NCBI GenBank assembly: GCA_013399875.1
Contig: VXAZ01001747.1
Coordinates: 564,646-628,645, forward strand
Origin: Gymnorhina tibicen
Taxonomy: Eukaryota; Chordata; Aves; Passeriformes; Artamidae
Reading direction: 5' to 3'
Length of the DNA stretch: 64,000 bases
Made by a program: the position numbers and the translations under genes. This document shows, one piece after another, positions 1 to 9,427 of the stretch (position 1 is the stretch's first letter; every line of letters starts with the position of its first letter). Below the pieces are notes generated by a model, which was not told the DNA's origin, searched no databases, and was given only the letters and a program-made list of their open reading frames with translations.

Positions 1-126
1 GGGGGATCACCTTTACTGCCAGGCTCACACGTGGCCTGCCTGAACATGATTAACCTGGGCATAAACCAGCCTTGTCAGAAAAGTACAGTGACCTCTTTGG
101 ATGAAAGCTAAGACTGCAGACTTGGT

Positions 127-172
127 AATCATGGAATCATAGAATGGTTTGGGTTGAAGGGGATCTTAAAAG
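127..172 (-). mobile_element. CR1 LINE 3'-end fragment (reverse orientation)
   Basis: The plus strand reads AATCATGGAATCATAGAATGG followed by TTTGGGTTGAAGGGGATCTT, the reverse complement of the CR1 3' terminus with its ATTCTATG-type terminal repeat. Only about 45 bases are recognisable, so it is a truncated old copy. It sits in a UTP6 intron. CR1 with this signature is the dominant LINE of birds and helps place the window in Aves. Confidence 0.75.
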
Positions 173-576
173 TTCACTGACAGGTCCTTTAAACCTGTGC
201 TTGTTCAAAGAAGAGGATGAATTAAAATGACTGTTGCAAATAAGTCTGAGCAAAGTTTGGTGCTGGCGCGTGGACAATTTAATTATGCATCTCTGCTTGG
301 GTATGACTCAGTGAATTAACTAATTATCCTGTGCAGCTTGGTTCCCTAGTATTACACTAAAAGAACAATGCAATGTTGTTCTTTGCTCCTTAAAGAAGAG
401 AAGTAAATGCTCAGATTTCCACTTTATCTTGGAATGTTTGCAGGTACCTAAAGCATTAGACACATAATGTGTAATTAGATATTCACTGACATGATACAGT
501 GGGCTTCTTGAAATGCTGGGATCTGGTATATACAGGAATAATGCTTGTTTTCTTTTTTCTTCTCTGTTGGTCCTAG

Positions 577-654
577 AGGTTAGAGAGGACACTGAGTGTG
601 TTCAGCAAAGCCCATGAGTCCAGTTTGCTGCCAGAAGCTCTCTATAAGCAGTGG
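577..654 (+). CDS. UTP6: UTP6 coding exon (first one recognised in the window)
   Basis: Twenty-six whole codons beginning RLERTLSVFSKAHES and ending ALYKQW. The acceptor is GTCCTAG ending at 576 and the donor is GTAAGA at 655. It matches the human segment RLERTLAVFRKAHE, where the human numbering is in the mid 300s. Both ends are phase 0. Confidence 0.93.
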
Positions 655-3600
655 GTAAGAACTGACACAGAAAAAATAGATTCTGAGGCTTTCCTGCATT
701 GCTTGTGTGCCTGTCTTTGCCATTTTGAGTAGACACAAAGATGGACAGTATTGGTTCAAAGCCCTGCTTTTTAACAAAGCTGTATCTGCTGGGTTTTAGC
801 TTCAGCTGTTGCTGGACTCCAACCTGTCTGAGAAGGCTATGGAGGTGGCAGAAGCTGCAACCAGGCACTTCAGCCAGTCCGTGGAAACGTGGCAGATGAG
901 GCTGCAGGTGCTGATCCAGCTGAAGAGGGATGATGTGACCCAGTGTTTTGAAGAAGCCATTAAACATGTGAAATCTAAGGTCTGTGCTGTTTTAATGGAC
1001 TTGCACGCATTGGTCTTGGGCCAGAAACCTCTGATGATTGGTTATTGCGGGGTTTGTTGTTTTGGGTTTTTTGTTTGTTTGTTCGGTTTTTTGTTTAGTT
1101 TTTGTTTAGTTTTGTTTGTTTGTTCGGTTTTTTGTTTAGTTTTTGTTTTAGTTTGTTTGTTGTTTGTTTTGGTTTGGGTTTTTTGTTGTTTTCTTTGTTT
1201 TTAGTTTACAAGGCATTTAAAGTCCCTAACCATTTTTAAGGTCAGAAATAAGAACTTGATGTTTCACGTGCAAATTGCATTCCTGAGTATTAGGGAATTG
1301 TCAGTTAACTTAAAATTCACATGTTTAAAATTTGAATGCTTACAGGTGACATTTTGCATGTTCTCCTAGGAGTGAGCTGGTATTTGTGTCTTAATGGAAA
1401 AATGTGTTTCCCTTTCTTCACTGTCCTGATTCACAGTTTTCCTGTGTGGTATTACAAGCCTTGATTAGATGTGTGCTCTCCTACTCTGTTCCATTTCAAA
1501 CCCTGGGCACAATGAGTGAGGAAACAGGAAGGTTTCTTTCCTTCTTGTTCTTGGAAGACACCTTTGTGTACTGCAGTGCTCAGTGATGTAGAACTTGGTT
1601 CTCATCCCTCGCAACACAGCTGTCCAGCTAAGGATGATTTGTCCTGTAAGTGAGGAAGGAAATGAGAAGTGATTTCAGTGTGCAGTTCAAAGCTGTCTTT
1701 CCAAGAGCTGTGTCTAAAGGGTATTTTTTATGGCAGGTAATAGAGAGCCTGATGGCTGTATTGCTGTCTGTTTCTGTAAATGAGATTCCCTGTATATCAG
1801 CCATTTGATGTGTTTGCTGACCTTGTAGGGCACTTTGCCATTGTGGACTCTCTGGGTGGAATGGAGTGAGGACACAAACAGCAAGGAAGACACAGAAGCT
1901 CTCTACCAGGTACTTGGCTAATCAAAATCTATTTTTATGTCTGTGTAAATAAAAATGGCACAATGTGTGTGGATGAACGTGCAACAGATGCTTTATACTG
2001 AAGTTCCTTCATGGATGCATTGATATCAAAGCATTTCAAGTAAAACTGTGTGTGTTTAAAAAACCCAGTTGAACATAGACTTACAGGCACAAATGTCATT
2101 CCCATGCTTCTAAGGCATATGGATGTTTGTAAGCACAACCAATGATGGACTCCTACTTTGTGGTCTAGAATTTTTGCTCTGTTTTCAGATACCTATCTGA
2201 ACATGGAAAAGAGAATTTTCCAATCTGTGTGGAAACACCAGTCTTGTTACAGAAAAGTCAGAATCAGAACCAGGACTTTAATCTCACTATGTATTTCCTC
2301 AGTAGCATAGGGCAAAACATTTCCTCTTTGCCTGTCATGTTGGGTTGTGGTTTTTTTTCTCCCATTTACAACATAAAACATGTATTTCAGGTGGAAGCTT
2401 GAATTCAGCTGTTTGTAGAGTATTGTGAAACCCTCTGCATGAACGGGTTTATGGAAATGCCAGTTCCAGCTACATGGAATACTGGAGGAGAAATGTATTT
2501 TAGACTTAGGAGATCTCCATCTCTCAGATGCCTAACTAGGGAGAAGCACTAATTGGACCATTTAATTGTAGGATATGTGATAGGTTTATTTTTTGTTTGT
2601 TTTGTTTTTTTTTTTTCCTTTTAAACTTGCAGAGATCCTTACATGCCACAATGCCTGCTGAATCTGTGACTATGAAAGAAATGTATCTTGACTGGGCTTA
2701 CAGAAATGGTGGTTATAAGAAAGTGAAAAGACTCTTTACCAGGTAAAAATTAATACCTTCAAACCTGATTGTTCTAGGGTATATGTTAAAAGTCCTTAAG
2801 TCTAAAGTCACTTATTTTATTTCAGCCTGTGTGAAAATCGTCCATTTTCACTTGACTTCTTCAAGAAGATGATCCAAATAGAAAAGGAGCAAGTAAGTTG
2901 TTGACTATCCAATTAGTGCCTTGTATTTGTAAAATACAGTTCTGACTTGGGATTTAACTAGGAAGCAGAGTAGTGATGTTAGCCTGTGATCAGTTCATGT
3001 TTGTTCTCTGCAGTTGATTCACATGATGTGATACAAACGCAAGTTCCATGGTAACTAATCTTCAGCAGTGTGTGCGCGTAATTGCCATGACTCTGTTCCT
3101 TTGTCAGAATCTAATCAGCTGCAGATTCACTTCTGTACTAAATAAATGGCCTTTTAATACCTTCCTTTGTTAGGAATCCTGCAAAATGCTTAATCTGAGA
3201 GAATACTATGAACGTGCCTTGAGGGAGTTTGGTTCAACAAATACTGGTAAGGGGATTCTATTTTTTATTATTTATTCATTCATTCACTGCTGTTATTTCC
3301 ATCCATTTCAGAAGGTAGCTGTTTGTTCTGCCCTTGTACTTGCTGTCATGCAGAGTGGAGCTTATTTCTTCTGTGCTATTAAGTGTAGGACACTGCAGGG
3401 ACCCTCCACTGTCAGCCCAGGGTCATTGGCAGTGGGATGGCTTCAGCACAACTAGGATCAAATCAGATTCTGACACTGGCTGGCATAAGAGATGTGTATC
3501 ACTTTTAATTTGGATTTATGAACAGTATGGAGCCACATATTTATAATCAAGATTTCTGCAATATTCCTTTTAAGAAAGTATACAGCTCAGTAATTGTTGC

Positions 3601-3965
3601 ATTATTTCTGAAGACATGACTGTTCCAGCTGGGAATAGAACCCAGGGTTTTGCTCCTCAAGGTGCCGGAGATTGTAGTTTCACAAAGTAAATCTTACTGC
3701 ATTAATAGCAAGACACTTAGAAAAAGAGAGTTTCTAGTTAGGCTTGGTATGTTTGTTAAGTAATATCTAGTCAAAATCTAACCAGAACTTCCATTTTTCT
3801 TTTAAAGACCTCTGGCTGGATTATATCAAGGAGGAGCTAAGTCATCCCAAAGGCAAACCAGAAAACTGTGGGAGCATTCACTGGCGAGCTATGAAGATGT
3901 TGCAGGGAGACCTGGTGGAAGATTTTGTTTCTAAATACACTTTATTGCAAACTGGACATTTATGA
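577..3965 (+). CDS. UTP6: UTP6, C-terminal 248 residues (seven coding exons; 5' part off the left edge)
   Basis: UTP6 is a HAT-repeat subunit of the UTP-B part of the U3 small-subunit processome, acting in the nucleolus on early 18S pre-rRNA processing. Coding exons read here are 577-654, 800-979, 1829-1909, 2633-2742, 2826-2892, 3174-3246 and 3808-3965. All sit between AG and GT, their phases join without a break, and together they give 747 bases including the TGA. Several blocks match the human protein as I recall it: RLERTLSVF, YLDWAYRNGGYKK, REYYERALREFG, GKPENCG, WRAMKMLQG and the terminal QTGHL. The human protein is about 597 residues, so roughly 350 N-terminal residues must lie to the left. 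The W/Y-rich helical-pair pattern fits HAT repeats. No frame break is seen, so the gene looks functional. Identity is very secure; only the first upstream exon junction is unseen. Confidence 0.96.
800..979 (+). CDS. UTP6: UTP6 coding exon, HAT-repeat region
   Basis: Sixty codons starting LQLLLDSNLSEKAMEVA and containing WQMRLQVLI and CFEEAI, aligned to human LLLDSN and WQMKLQVLIESK. The acceptor is GGGTTTTAG. The donor is GTCTGT at 980, weaker than the GTRAGT type used by most of its neighbours, but the next exon continues the human order in phase 0, so the junction holds. Confidence 0.94.
1050..1206. repeat. TTTG-rich simple repeat with about 41-bp tandem unit, UTP6 intron
   Basis: Almost pure T/G sequence in the intron after the 800-979 exon. 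A subunit GTTTGTTTGTTCGG recurs at 1073 and 1114, giving a 41-base period with a little over two copies inside a looser TTTG array. It probably varies in length between individuals. It carries an open frame by chance, read through from the upstream exon. Confidence 0.75.
1829..1909 (+). CDS. UTP6: UTP6 coding exon
   Basis: Twenty-seven codons: GTLPLWTLWVEWSED through EDTEALYQ, equivalent to human CLPLWISMAEWSE and QEDTEAVF. The acceptor is CCTTGTAG and the donor GTACTT. Phase 0 at both ends. The tryptophan-rich pattern is typical of a HAT helix pair. Confidence 0.94.
2590..2622. repeat. T-rich tract before UTP6 exon
   Basis: TTTTTTGTTTG followed by a long run of T, ending close to the acceptor of the 2633 exon. 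It may serve as an extended polypyrimidine tract. Confidence 0.5.
2633..2742 (+). CDS. UTP6: UTP6 coding exon
   Basis: Encodes RSLHATMPAESVTMK, MYLDWAYRNGGYKKVKRLF and the first two bases of a split serine codon. It matches human KYLDWAYRSGGYKKARAVF. The acceptor is AACTTGCAG after a long T-rich tract (2590-2622) and the donor is GTAAAA. The exon leaves two bases over, which the next exon completes. Confidence 0.95.
2826..2892 (+). CDS. UTP6: UTP6 coding exon
   Basis: Completes the split codon and encodes LCENRPFSLDFFKKMIQIEKEQ, in the order of human RPFSVDFFRKMIQFEKEQ. The acceptor is TATTTCAG and the donor GTAAGT. The preceding intron is only 83 bases, which fits a compact avian gene. Confidence 0.95.
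3174..3246 (+). CDS. UTP6: UTP6 coding exon
   Basis: Encodes ESCKMLNLREYYERALREFG and STNT plus one base. The tract REYYERALREFG is identical to my recollection of the human protein. The acceptor is CTTTGTTAG and the donor GTAAGG. One base is left over and joins the final exon. Confidence 0.96.
3808..3965 (+). CDS. UTP6: UTP6 last coding exon with stop
   Basis: Encodes DLWLDYIKEELSHPKGKPE, then CGSIHWRAMKMLQGD and the C-terminus YTLLQTGHL, followed by TGA at 3963-3965. Human UTP6 ends with HQTGHL, so the native C-terminus is intact. The acceptor is TTTTAAAG. Confidence 0.97.
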
Positions 3966-5442
3966 AAAACTAGACATAGTTATAACATGACTGCATTTTT
4001 TCACTTCTTTGTACAAAGGTAAATACATTCCTGGATTTTATTAAAGTTTACCTACTTTACATTTTATGTGACAAAAAAGAATCATCTTCTCTGTTGCAGT
4101 CATTTCTAGTGTTGATTCTGCCAGGGGCAGGTTCAAGTGCAGTCAGAGAAAGCAAACCTCTGAGGGTGTTTTCATCAAGACTTTGGAGAGCAAACTCTTC
4201 ATCCTGCGTAAACATTCAGATAGTTCTATTGCATCAGTTTTTACACTCTGGAAAGCTAACATTACAGCACCTAAATGCAAAAAACCAAAACCAAACCCCA
4301 TGAAATACACCTGGGGGTGATCTTTTTGTCTTATGAAGTTGAATCATGAAAAGTGGAACACTTTTCATTAGGTAATCAGAAATCAGTAAAAATACAGTAT
4401 TTATTGCTTCCTAGCTTTGAAATCATCTGTAATCCTCTCAACAAAAAGAGAAACAGCCTCTGCAGCCACCTTGCATTGGTGTTTGCATCCTGAGAGTGAT
4501 GAAGGGTAGAGGGGAGTGGAGATCTGTTAGCAGTGTCCTTGAGGTGAGAGTAGAAAGCAACTTTCTGTCCACCATGCCTAAAAAACGGGTAATATTTTTT
4601 GAAAGAGCGCTCTCCTTGGCTGTTTACAGAGCCACAAACATAAATGCTACCCTTGGACCAATAGAGAAATGTAGGAAAGTACAAGAACATGCTGCAAGCG
4701 TTCCTTTGTGCAATTTCCCGGTGACTGAAGGGTGACATAATGACAATACAGGGAAATATTTCTTGATTTTGCAGTCAAGTAGAAACTGCAGCTCCTCTCT
4801 AGCAATGAATTCCAGTAACAACTAGCTGGGAATAAGTTTGGAGCAGCAGTCTGGTAAGATTGCTCCTTCTGTGACCAGATCTGAAGTACATCCTGCTTTT
4901 GTGTTTCCCAAGCTTTTAGCCAGGCCATCTCCTGTATCCCCACTAGTTCCCTCCACCTTATGTCTGACACTGAGATTTCCTTACTGATAATCACATATAC
5001 CCTCCCTGCCCGTTACACTGTTACTCCCTCTCCTGAACCACTTCTCGCTTCTTCAGTTGCACAACTAAAAGCTTTTAAGTGCAAAGTTTGGAGTTTAAAG
5101 TCCAACAAAGCTGGTAACTCCATCATTTCAGGAAGTGGGCCCTTTTTCTTCAGCTATTCTGGTTCCTGGCAGAACTTTGCCATTCTCCCCAGGGATCCAC
5201 ATTCCCTGCAAGAACATGTGCTTGACACATGTCATAGCTGTTCAGCCAAGGTGCTTCCTCTCTCTTCCTGTTCTGAGCATGCTGCTACCACGAGGCCGGA
5301 AGGAAATAGTTATCTTCTGGCAAGGGGAAAACTCCACCCAGCCATGAGAGGTATTGATACTTTATTTACAACTTCGTGAGTTGAAAAGGCCTTTCGCAGA
5401 GCTGTTATGCGTGTATTTCTTCAGCGTGCAGTCTCCATTACA
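3966..5442. other. UTP6-COPRS intergenic interval
   Basis: After the short presumed UTP6 3' end this interval shows no gene I can support. Open frames of 60-140 codons occur on both strands (for example 4376-4738 minus and 4960-5379 plus) but show no family pattern and overlap one another. An A/C-rich tail-like tract (CAAAACCAAACCCC) lies near 4280-4300. GC content rises towards the CpG island at the right end, where CCGGAAGG near 5296 resembles an ETS site. Confidence 0.6.
4040..4045 (+). terminator. UTP6: Candidate UTP6 poly(A) signal ATTAAA
   Basis: ATTAAA lies 75 bases after the UTP6 stop codon, in AT-rich sequence followed by T-rich DNA. This would give a very short 3' untranslated region. 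ATTAAA is the commonest variant signal in vertebrates. A transcript end is not visible in DNA, so this is inference. Confidence 0.4.
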
Positions 5443-5512
5443 TGGTGGTGTTGGGTTATGGTTGCACTCGATGATCTCGAAGGTCTTTCCAGCCTAAGTG
5501 CGCCTGTGATTC
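5443..5512 (+). mobile_element. CR1 LINE 3'-end fragment (forward orientation)
   Basis: GGTGTTGGGTTATGGTTGCA followed by CTCGATGATCTCGAAGGTC and TTTCCAGCCTAAGTG follows the CR1 3' consensus (GGTTGGACTCGATGATCTT, AAGGTCTTTTCCAACCTAA). About 70 bases remain and the terminal ATTCTATG repeats are mostly gone. It abuts the COPRS CpG island directly and contains several CG dinucleotides. Confidence 0.78.
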
Positions 5513-5905
5513 CGAAGTTGTGCACGGGGGGCTCCGCAGGCTGGGAGCTGTGGGCTGTCGCGGCACCGAGGCTGCAGCGGAAGCCGTCCCACCCTCTCTC
5601 CCCACTGCCGCACCCAGTCCTCGGGGCACAGCCGCGGGTCCGCCCGGCTGATGCTGCTCAGGGGCGCTGAGGGCCGGGCGGTCGATGGTGCTCTCAAGGC
5701 GGCCGCAGGCTCGGTTCCGAAGGTTCGGGGGTCCCGGGGAGCGCGGGGCGGGTAGCGGCGGCGGAGGGGCCGCCGTGAGGGCTCGCCCGGAGTCCGCGCC
5801 CTGGCCTTGGTCACCGCCGCGGCCCCTGCGGGTCCCGGCTTCCCCCACCCACCGCCGGTTCCTCCTTGTTCCAGTGGAAGTGTGAGGAGAACTCGCCGTC
5901 CCTTT
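5500..5905. promoter_or_regulatory. COPRS: CpG island, presumed COPRS promoter and 5' exon
   Basis: A sharply bounded GC- and CpG-rich block in an otherwise AT-rich region, with a GGGGCGGG Sp1-type box at about 5745-5752 and no TATA box that I can see. It lies 0.5-0.9 kb before the first recognised COPRS coding exon and on the correct side for a plus-strand promoter. A plausible donor GTGAGG at 5775 would end a first exon that could start coding at ATG 5685. The long open frames on both strands here are a by-product of GC richness. Confidence 0.75.
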
Positions 5906-6362
5906 TCCTGTGCGCCCCTCAGAGCAGCTGACGGTTTCCTTCTGCTCTCCATCCATTTTGGTCTACCCCCTCAGGGCTCGCTCCTTTCCCTTCGGCGTGT
6001 GGCTCCCAGACAGTGGTTGATTCAGTGTTAGTACTTTTTCCACTCCTTGTGTCTTCATTACCTCTGATGCTTTCACACTGTGCTGCCGTACCCAAAGGGC
6101 ACGTTTTGGATCAGGGTTGTGGGGGTGAGTGAGGAGATGGGCTGTTCTGTGTTGGCTAGTGCTATGGGTGACCGATGGCAGAAGCAGAATGAGCCATACC
6201 TCTGCAGATTTGCCTTCTGAAGCGAAAGCTTGTTTGTTTTTAAACCTCTGATTCATCAAGGGGACAAATGGAGGCGCTCGGGAACACTCAAATTGTGGTA
6301 GCAGTTTCGTGAGCAATCAATGAAAGGTGCTGCTGCATTCTTTAAAAGTTGTCTCGTAGGTG

Positions 6363-6447
6363 ATGGCTGCTGCCACTGAGGCTGCAAACTCTGAGGGGAA
6401 ACAGCTTACTAATAAGAGAGAAACTATGATATGGAAGCCCAGAAAAG
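6363..6447 (+). CDS. COPRS: COPRS first recognised coding exon
   Basis: Exon 6360-6447 follows the acceptor CTCGTAG and ends at donor GTAGGA. From ATG 6363 it encodes MAAATEAANSEGKQL and then MIWKPRK plus one leftover base. The frame is also open through the codon GTG at 6360, so the exon may continue an upstream coding exon instead of carrying the start. This N-terminal part is weakly conserved against human. Confidence 0.75.
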
Positions 6448-9427
6448 GTAGGACAAAACAAAACAGATGGTGAATATTGAAACTTGTGTACTACTTGAGA
6501 AATATACTTAAAACCTTTTGTTGATGCGTGAGAAATGCCTCTACTTACTGCACTAAATTATTTCCATGTAGATATTTGTGTATGCCTAAGCGCATGAGTA
6601 ATTAATCAATATGACTTTCTTTAAACCTGAACCATGGCTTTTCAACATACTTTTGTTTAAAAAAAAAAATCCCTACAGGTGAATGTGGTGAAACAAGACT
6701 GCTGGGTCCTTGGCCCTAGTTTAAAGAGTTATTTTCCAACAAGAGTCTGTGGAAAATCCTGATTTGGGCTGGTGCTGTGGTGCAAGGCTATGTCCACTGT
6801 TCCCAAGCATCTGAAATGTGAAGCAGCTCTGTAGTGATATTACATATACAGGAAACTGCATGTATTACACTAAGATTAGTAGTAACAAAGTGCATTTGTG
6901 TGCCTCTCTGAATTGTTGTGTGCTGAGCACTTAATTGTTCTTGTTTAATTTCTGAGTGTATCTGTTGGCGCTTTCTACTGGTTTTAGACTGTTTGCTGAA
7001 GAATATTCCAAATGTTCCTGATGGCAAGTCTGAAGAAAGTGAATCTGCTTCTACCTCTCCCGATGAAGGTGATGTCAGTGGCTTTACTGATAATGGTTGG
7101 TACAATATATATGCTGACCTGGATGTGTGGGATAGTGAAGTTTCCAATATACCTGAGTCTCCAGGGCAGCAAGATGCATCTGAGCATGAGGTGGAGGACT
7201 GGGATAAAGAATTGGAGCAGTCTACATGTGGTCCTTATGGTGAGTACACATTTACTTGTGCTTCATTTGAGTTTTGGATAGTAGGTGGTTGGAGGTAGGT
7301 GCTTTGCAGGAGAATGTGTTTAAGTAACTCTTATGTTCTATTTTGGGAAGCAATTTCTTGTTGTGTTGACCTTATGGATATGTAATGCACAATTTTGTTG
7401 TCAAATACAGGATTTAAAGGTGGTGTTGTGGAGTTCACATGAAACTCTTGCTTGAGCAATTGAATTCTTAGGGAGTGGCATGGTAAGGAGGAGAATTCCA
7501 TGTTTGTGTTGCTTTTCTCTGGTGAAGCAAGTTCTCAGTGGTGTGTCTTTGTTATTCTGAAGCAGAAGAGAAAGATATATGGTGTGCAGGAAAGTAACTT
7601 TTTTTTGTGTAAAAATTCTTCAAGAAAATTCAAGACTGTTCATTATAATGTCTCTATAGAGCATGGAGTTCTTTGGAACAGTGCTCAGTCTCTGAGTATG
7701 GTTTATTGCTTTTACTGTAGTTTTTTAAAAATGGGGTTTTCGTTTGTTTGTTTGTTTGATTGACTTTGTTTGGGTTTTTTGAAGCTTGATCCTCCTAAGT
7801 GATTGTGCACATGATCAGTCCCATGGACAAAAGTGGCAATGAGTAGAAGGAGTTTCACTCACACTTTTAGAGTTGAATTATTCCTCCAGTTTGTAACTTG
7901 TTTTTATGGTGACTCACATGTTAAAGAGTCTCAACCTTCCATTGGCCAGGCTAGTTGTTAGCACAGAACGGGAGGATGGAGTTTAGTCAGCAGTGACCGA
8001 TAACCTGCTGTGTCTTTGTTGATGCAGAATAGTACCATTTCCATTTTCTTCTCATTAATGTGTATCTTTTTGTAATTAATACAATTTTCTTTGCTTAGGA
8101 AATATGACTTTTCTGTTAATTTAATCCCATAATTAAAATAAGCTTTTGTATTTAAATTCCATTGTTGGATAATGGAAGAAAGTGGGAAAGTTTTTACAGC
8201 CTTTCTATAAAACCATTCTGATTTTAAAATGGAAATACAGTGTTGGTTTTTCATGCTGGGTAATCTGGGAAAAAAACTGTTCCTTTTTTGGAGGTTTTCC
8301 CTCTCTTCCATTCTGAGCTTTCATTTTAATCTCTTACACACTCAAATTTATCGATTGTTTTGAATTTTGTACTGGAACTGTCACAAGTTCTTTTTTTTCC
8401 CCCTTATTGAACTTGCTCATTCCACCTGTAGCTCTTTAAATCCTCACAAACTAAGGCAGCTGTGATTATTGGATTCAGGTGCTTCTGAAGGATACAAAGT
8501 CCAAGTGTCTGAGTTGTTAACGGCCACAAATACAAAAATGTGCTTGATTGGTCGTTTTATGGCTTTTCAAAGTGTCTTAAGCTCTTGCTGTGGTGGTTTG
8601 TTTGGCAATGCTGCTGGAAGGCTGACACATGGGATATTGTGTTGGGTCCTCTTCTCCTCGTGCTCTGGGCTTTTTCTTTGCTCAGTGTCTGCTGGCTAAA
8701 AATCCTTATGCTTCTGTTAAAACACTTTGCCCTATTTTTGTGCTAGATTGGTTAAATACAGGCCCATTAGGCTTATTTCTAGCCTAGTGGAAATGTTGTT
8801 CAGAGCGAGCTTTTACAGGACCCCACCCTCCCGTTCTGTCCAGTGACCCAGTTCGTAAAGGGTTTGGAGGCTCCTCATTGGGATGGTGTTACGAAAACAG
8901 CAGGAAGGGGGAAGGCAAATAAAAGTAATAGTTTCATGAGCCTTTTATTTCCAGGGAAAATGTGGAAAAACTGCATGCCTTGTAAGAGCTGGTGCCAGAC
9001 GTTCTGAGTCCCAGGTGTATCACTGAGCTTTCTGGAAAACTATTTTGTCTGTGTGGCATGAACCTTCCTTAAAATGAAGACGATGACAAATTCAGTTTTC
9101 TGTTTGCCTTTTTTTAGGTGTAATTCATGAATGCTGGCAAATCAAATTGAAATAGTGAACTGGAAGATGCCTTAGACCTCCATAATAATCTGCTACACTA
9201 CACCACTACTTTCCTAGTATCTCCTATGATTTAAACCTTTTATTTTATCTTCTTTAGATGCTGATGATCTCTCCTGTGGAAGCTTTGAGGAAAATAATCT
9301 TGTCGGCTCATATGTATGGAAAGAGGATTGGTTTTACAACCCAGGCTGTCACCACACACCTTGCTTTGCTTTTCCACGACAAGTTAGAACCGTTGAGAAG
9401 GGCCAGTTTGATGATGCTGATGAATGA
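6363..9427 (+). CDS. COPRS: COPRS, coordinator of PRMT5 and differentiation stimulator
   Basis: COPRS is a small acidic nuclear protein that binds PRMT5 and histone H4 and directs arginine methylation towards H4R3; it has roles in muscle and fat differentiation. Coding exons 6363-6447, 6988-7239 and 9258-9427 join in phase to 507 bases, 168 residues plus stop; the human protein is 184. Diagnostic matches to human are EDWDKELE (human NEDWDSELK), GPYDADD across the last junction (human NPYDADD) and the C-terminus GQFDDADE (human GQFDDAED). The central part is rich in Asp, Glu and Ser. Position and strand next to UTP6 match human 17q11.2. The start at 6363 (MAAATEAANSEGK) is uncertain: an upstream exon from ATG 5685 ending at 5774 would join in frame at 6360 and give about 199 residues. 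Confidence 0.93.
6988..7239 (+). CDS. COPRS: COPRS middle coding exon (acidic region)
   Basis: Completes a split Asp codon and encodes CLLKNIPNVPDGKSEESES, an acidic Ser/Glu-rich middle and VEDWDKELEQSTCGPY, leaving one base. The acceptor is TGGTTTTAG and the donor GTGAGT. The phase is consistent at both ends. EDWDKELE and GPY-D match the human protein closely. Confidence 0.93.
7240..9257. other. COPRS: COPRS second intron
   Basis: About 2 kb of AT-rich intron between matched donor and acceptor. It contains short T-rich and TTTG runs (about 7740-7780) and an AATAAA at about 8916 that is followed by the last coding exon, so it is probably unused or used only for a truncated transcript. I see no additional gene or recognisable repeat family. 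Confidence 0.7.
9258..9427 (+). CDS. COPRS: COPRS last coding exon with stop
   Basis: Completes Asp and reads ADDLSCGSFEENN, YVWKEDWFYNPGCHHTPCFA and TVEKGQFDDADE, then TGA at 9425-9427. The acceptor is TTCTTTAG. Frame choice is fixed by the preceding exon; the ATG at 9258 that opens another frame is coincidental. The conserved acidic tail identifies the gene. Confidence 0.95.

Noticed and set aside
1..576. An additional upstream UTP6 exon
   Set aside because: No acceptor-donor pair with a UTP6-like reading frame was found; the stretch looks intronic and contains a CR1 fragment.
2893..3173. Possible C/D-box snoRNA in a UTP6 intron (ATGATGT near 3023)
   Set aside because: The C box is imperfect and no properly placed D box with a terminal stem was found.
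5456..5956. Overlapping minus-strand frames of 166 and 152 codons
   Set aside because: They lie antisense in the CpG island, where stop codons are rare; Pro/Arg/Gly/Ala-rich in both frames and without a domain. Typical GC-island artefacts.
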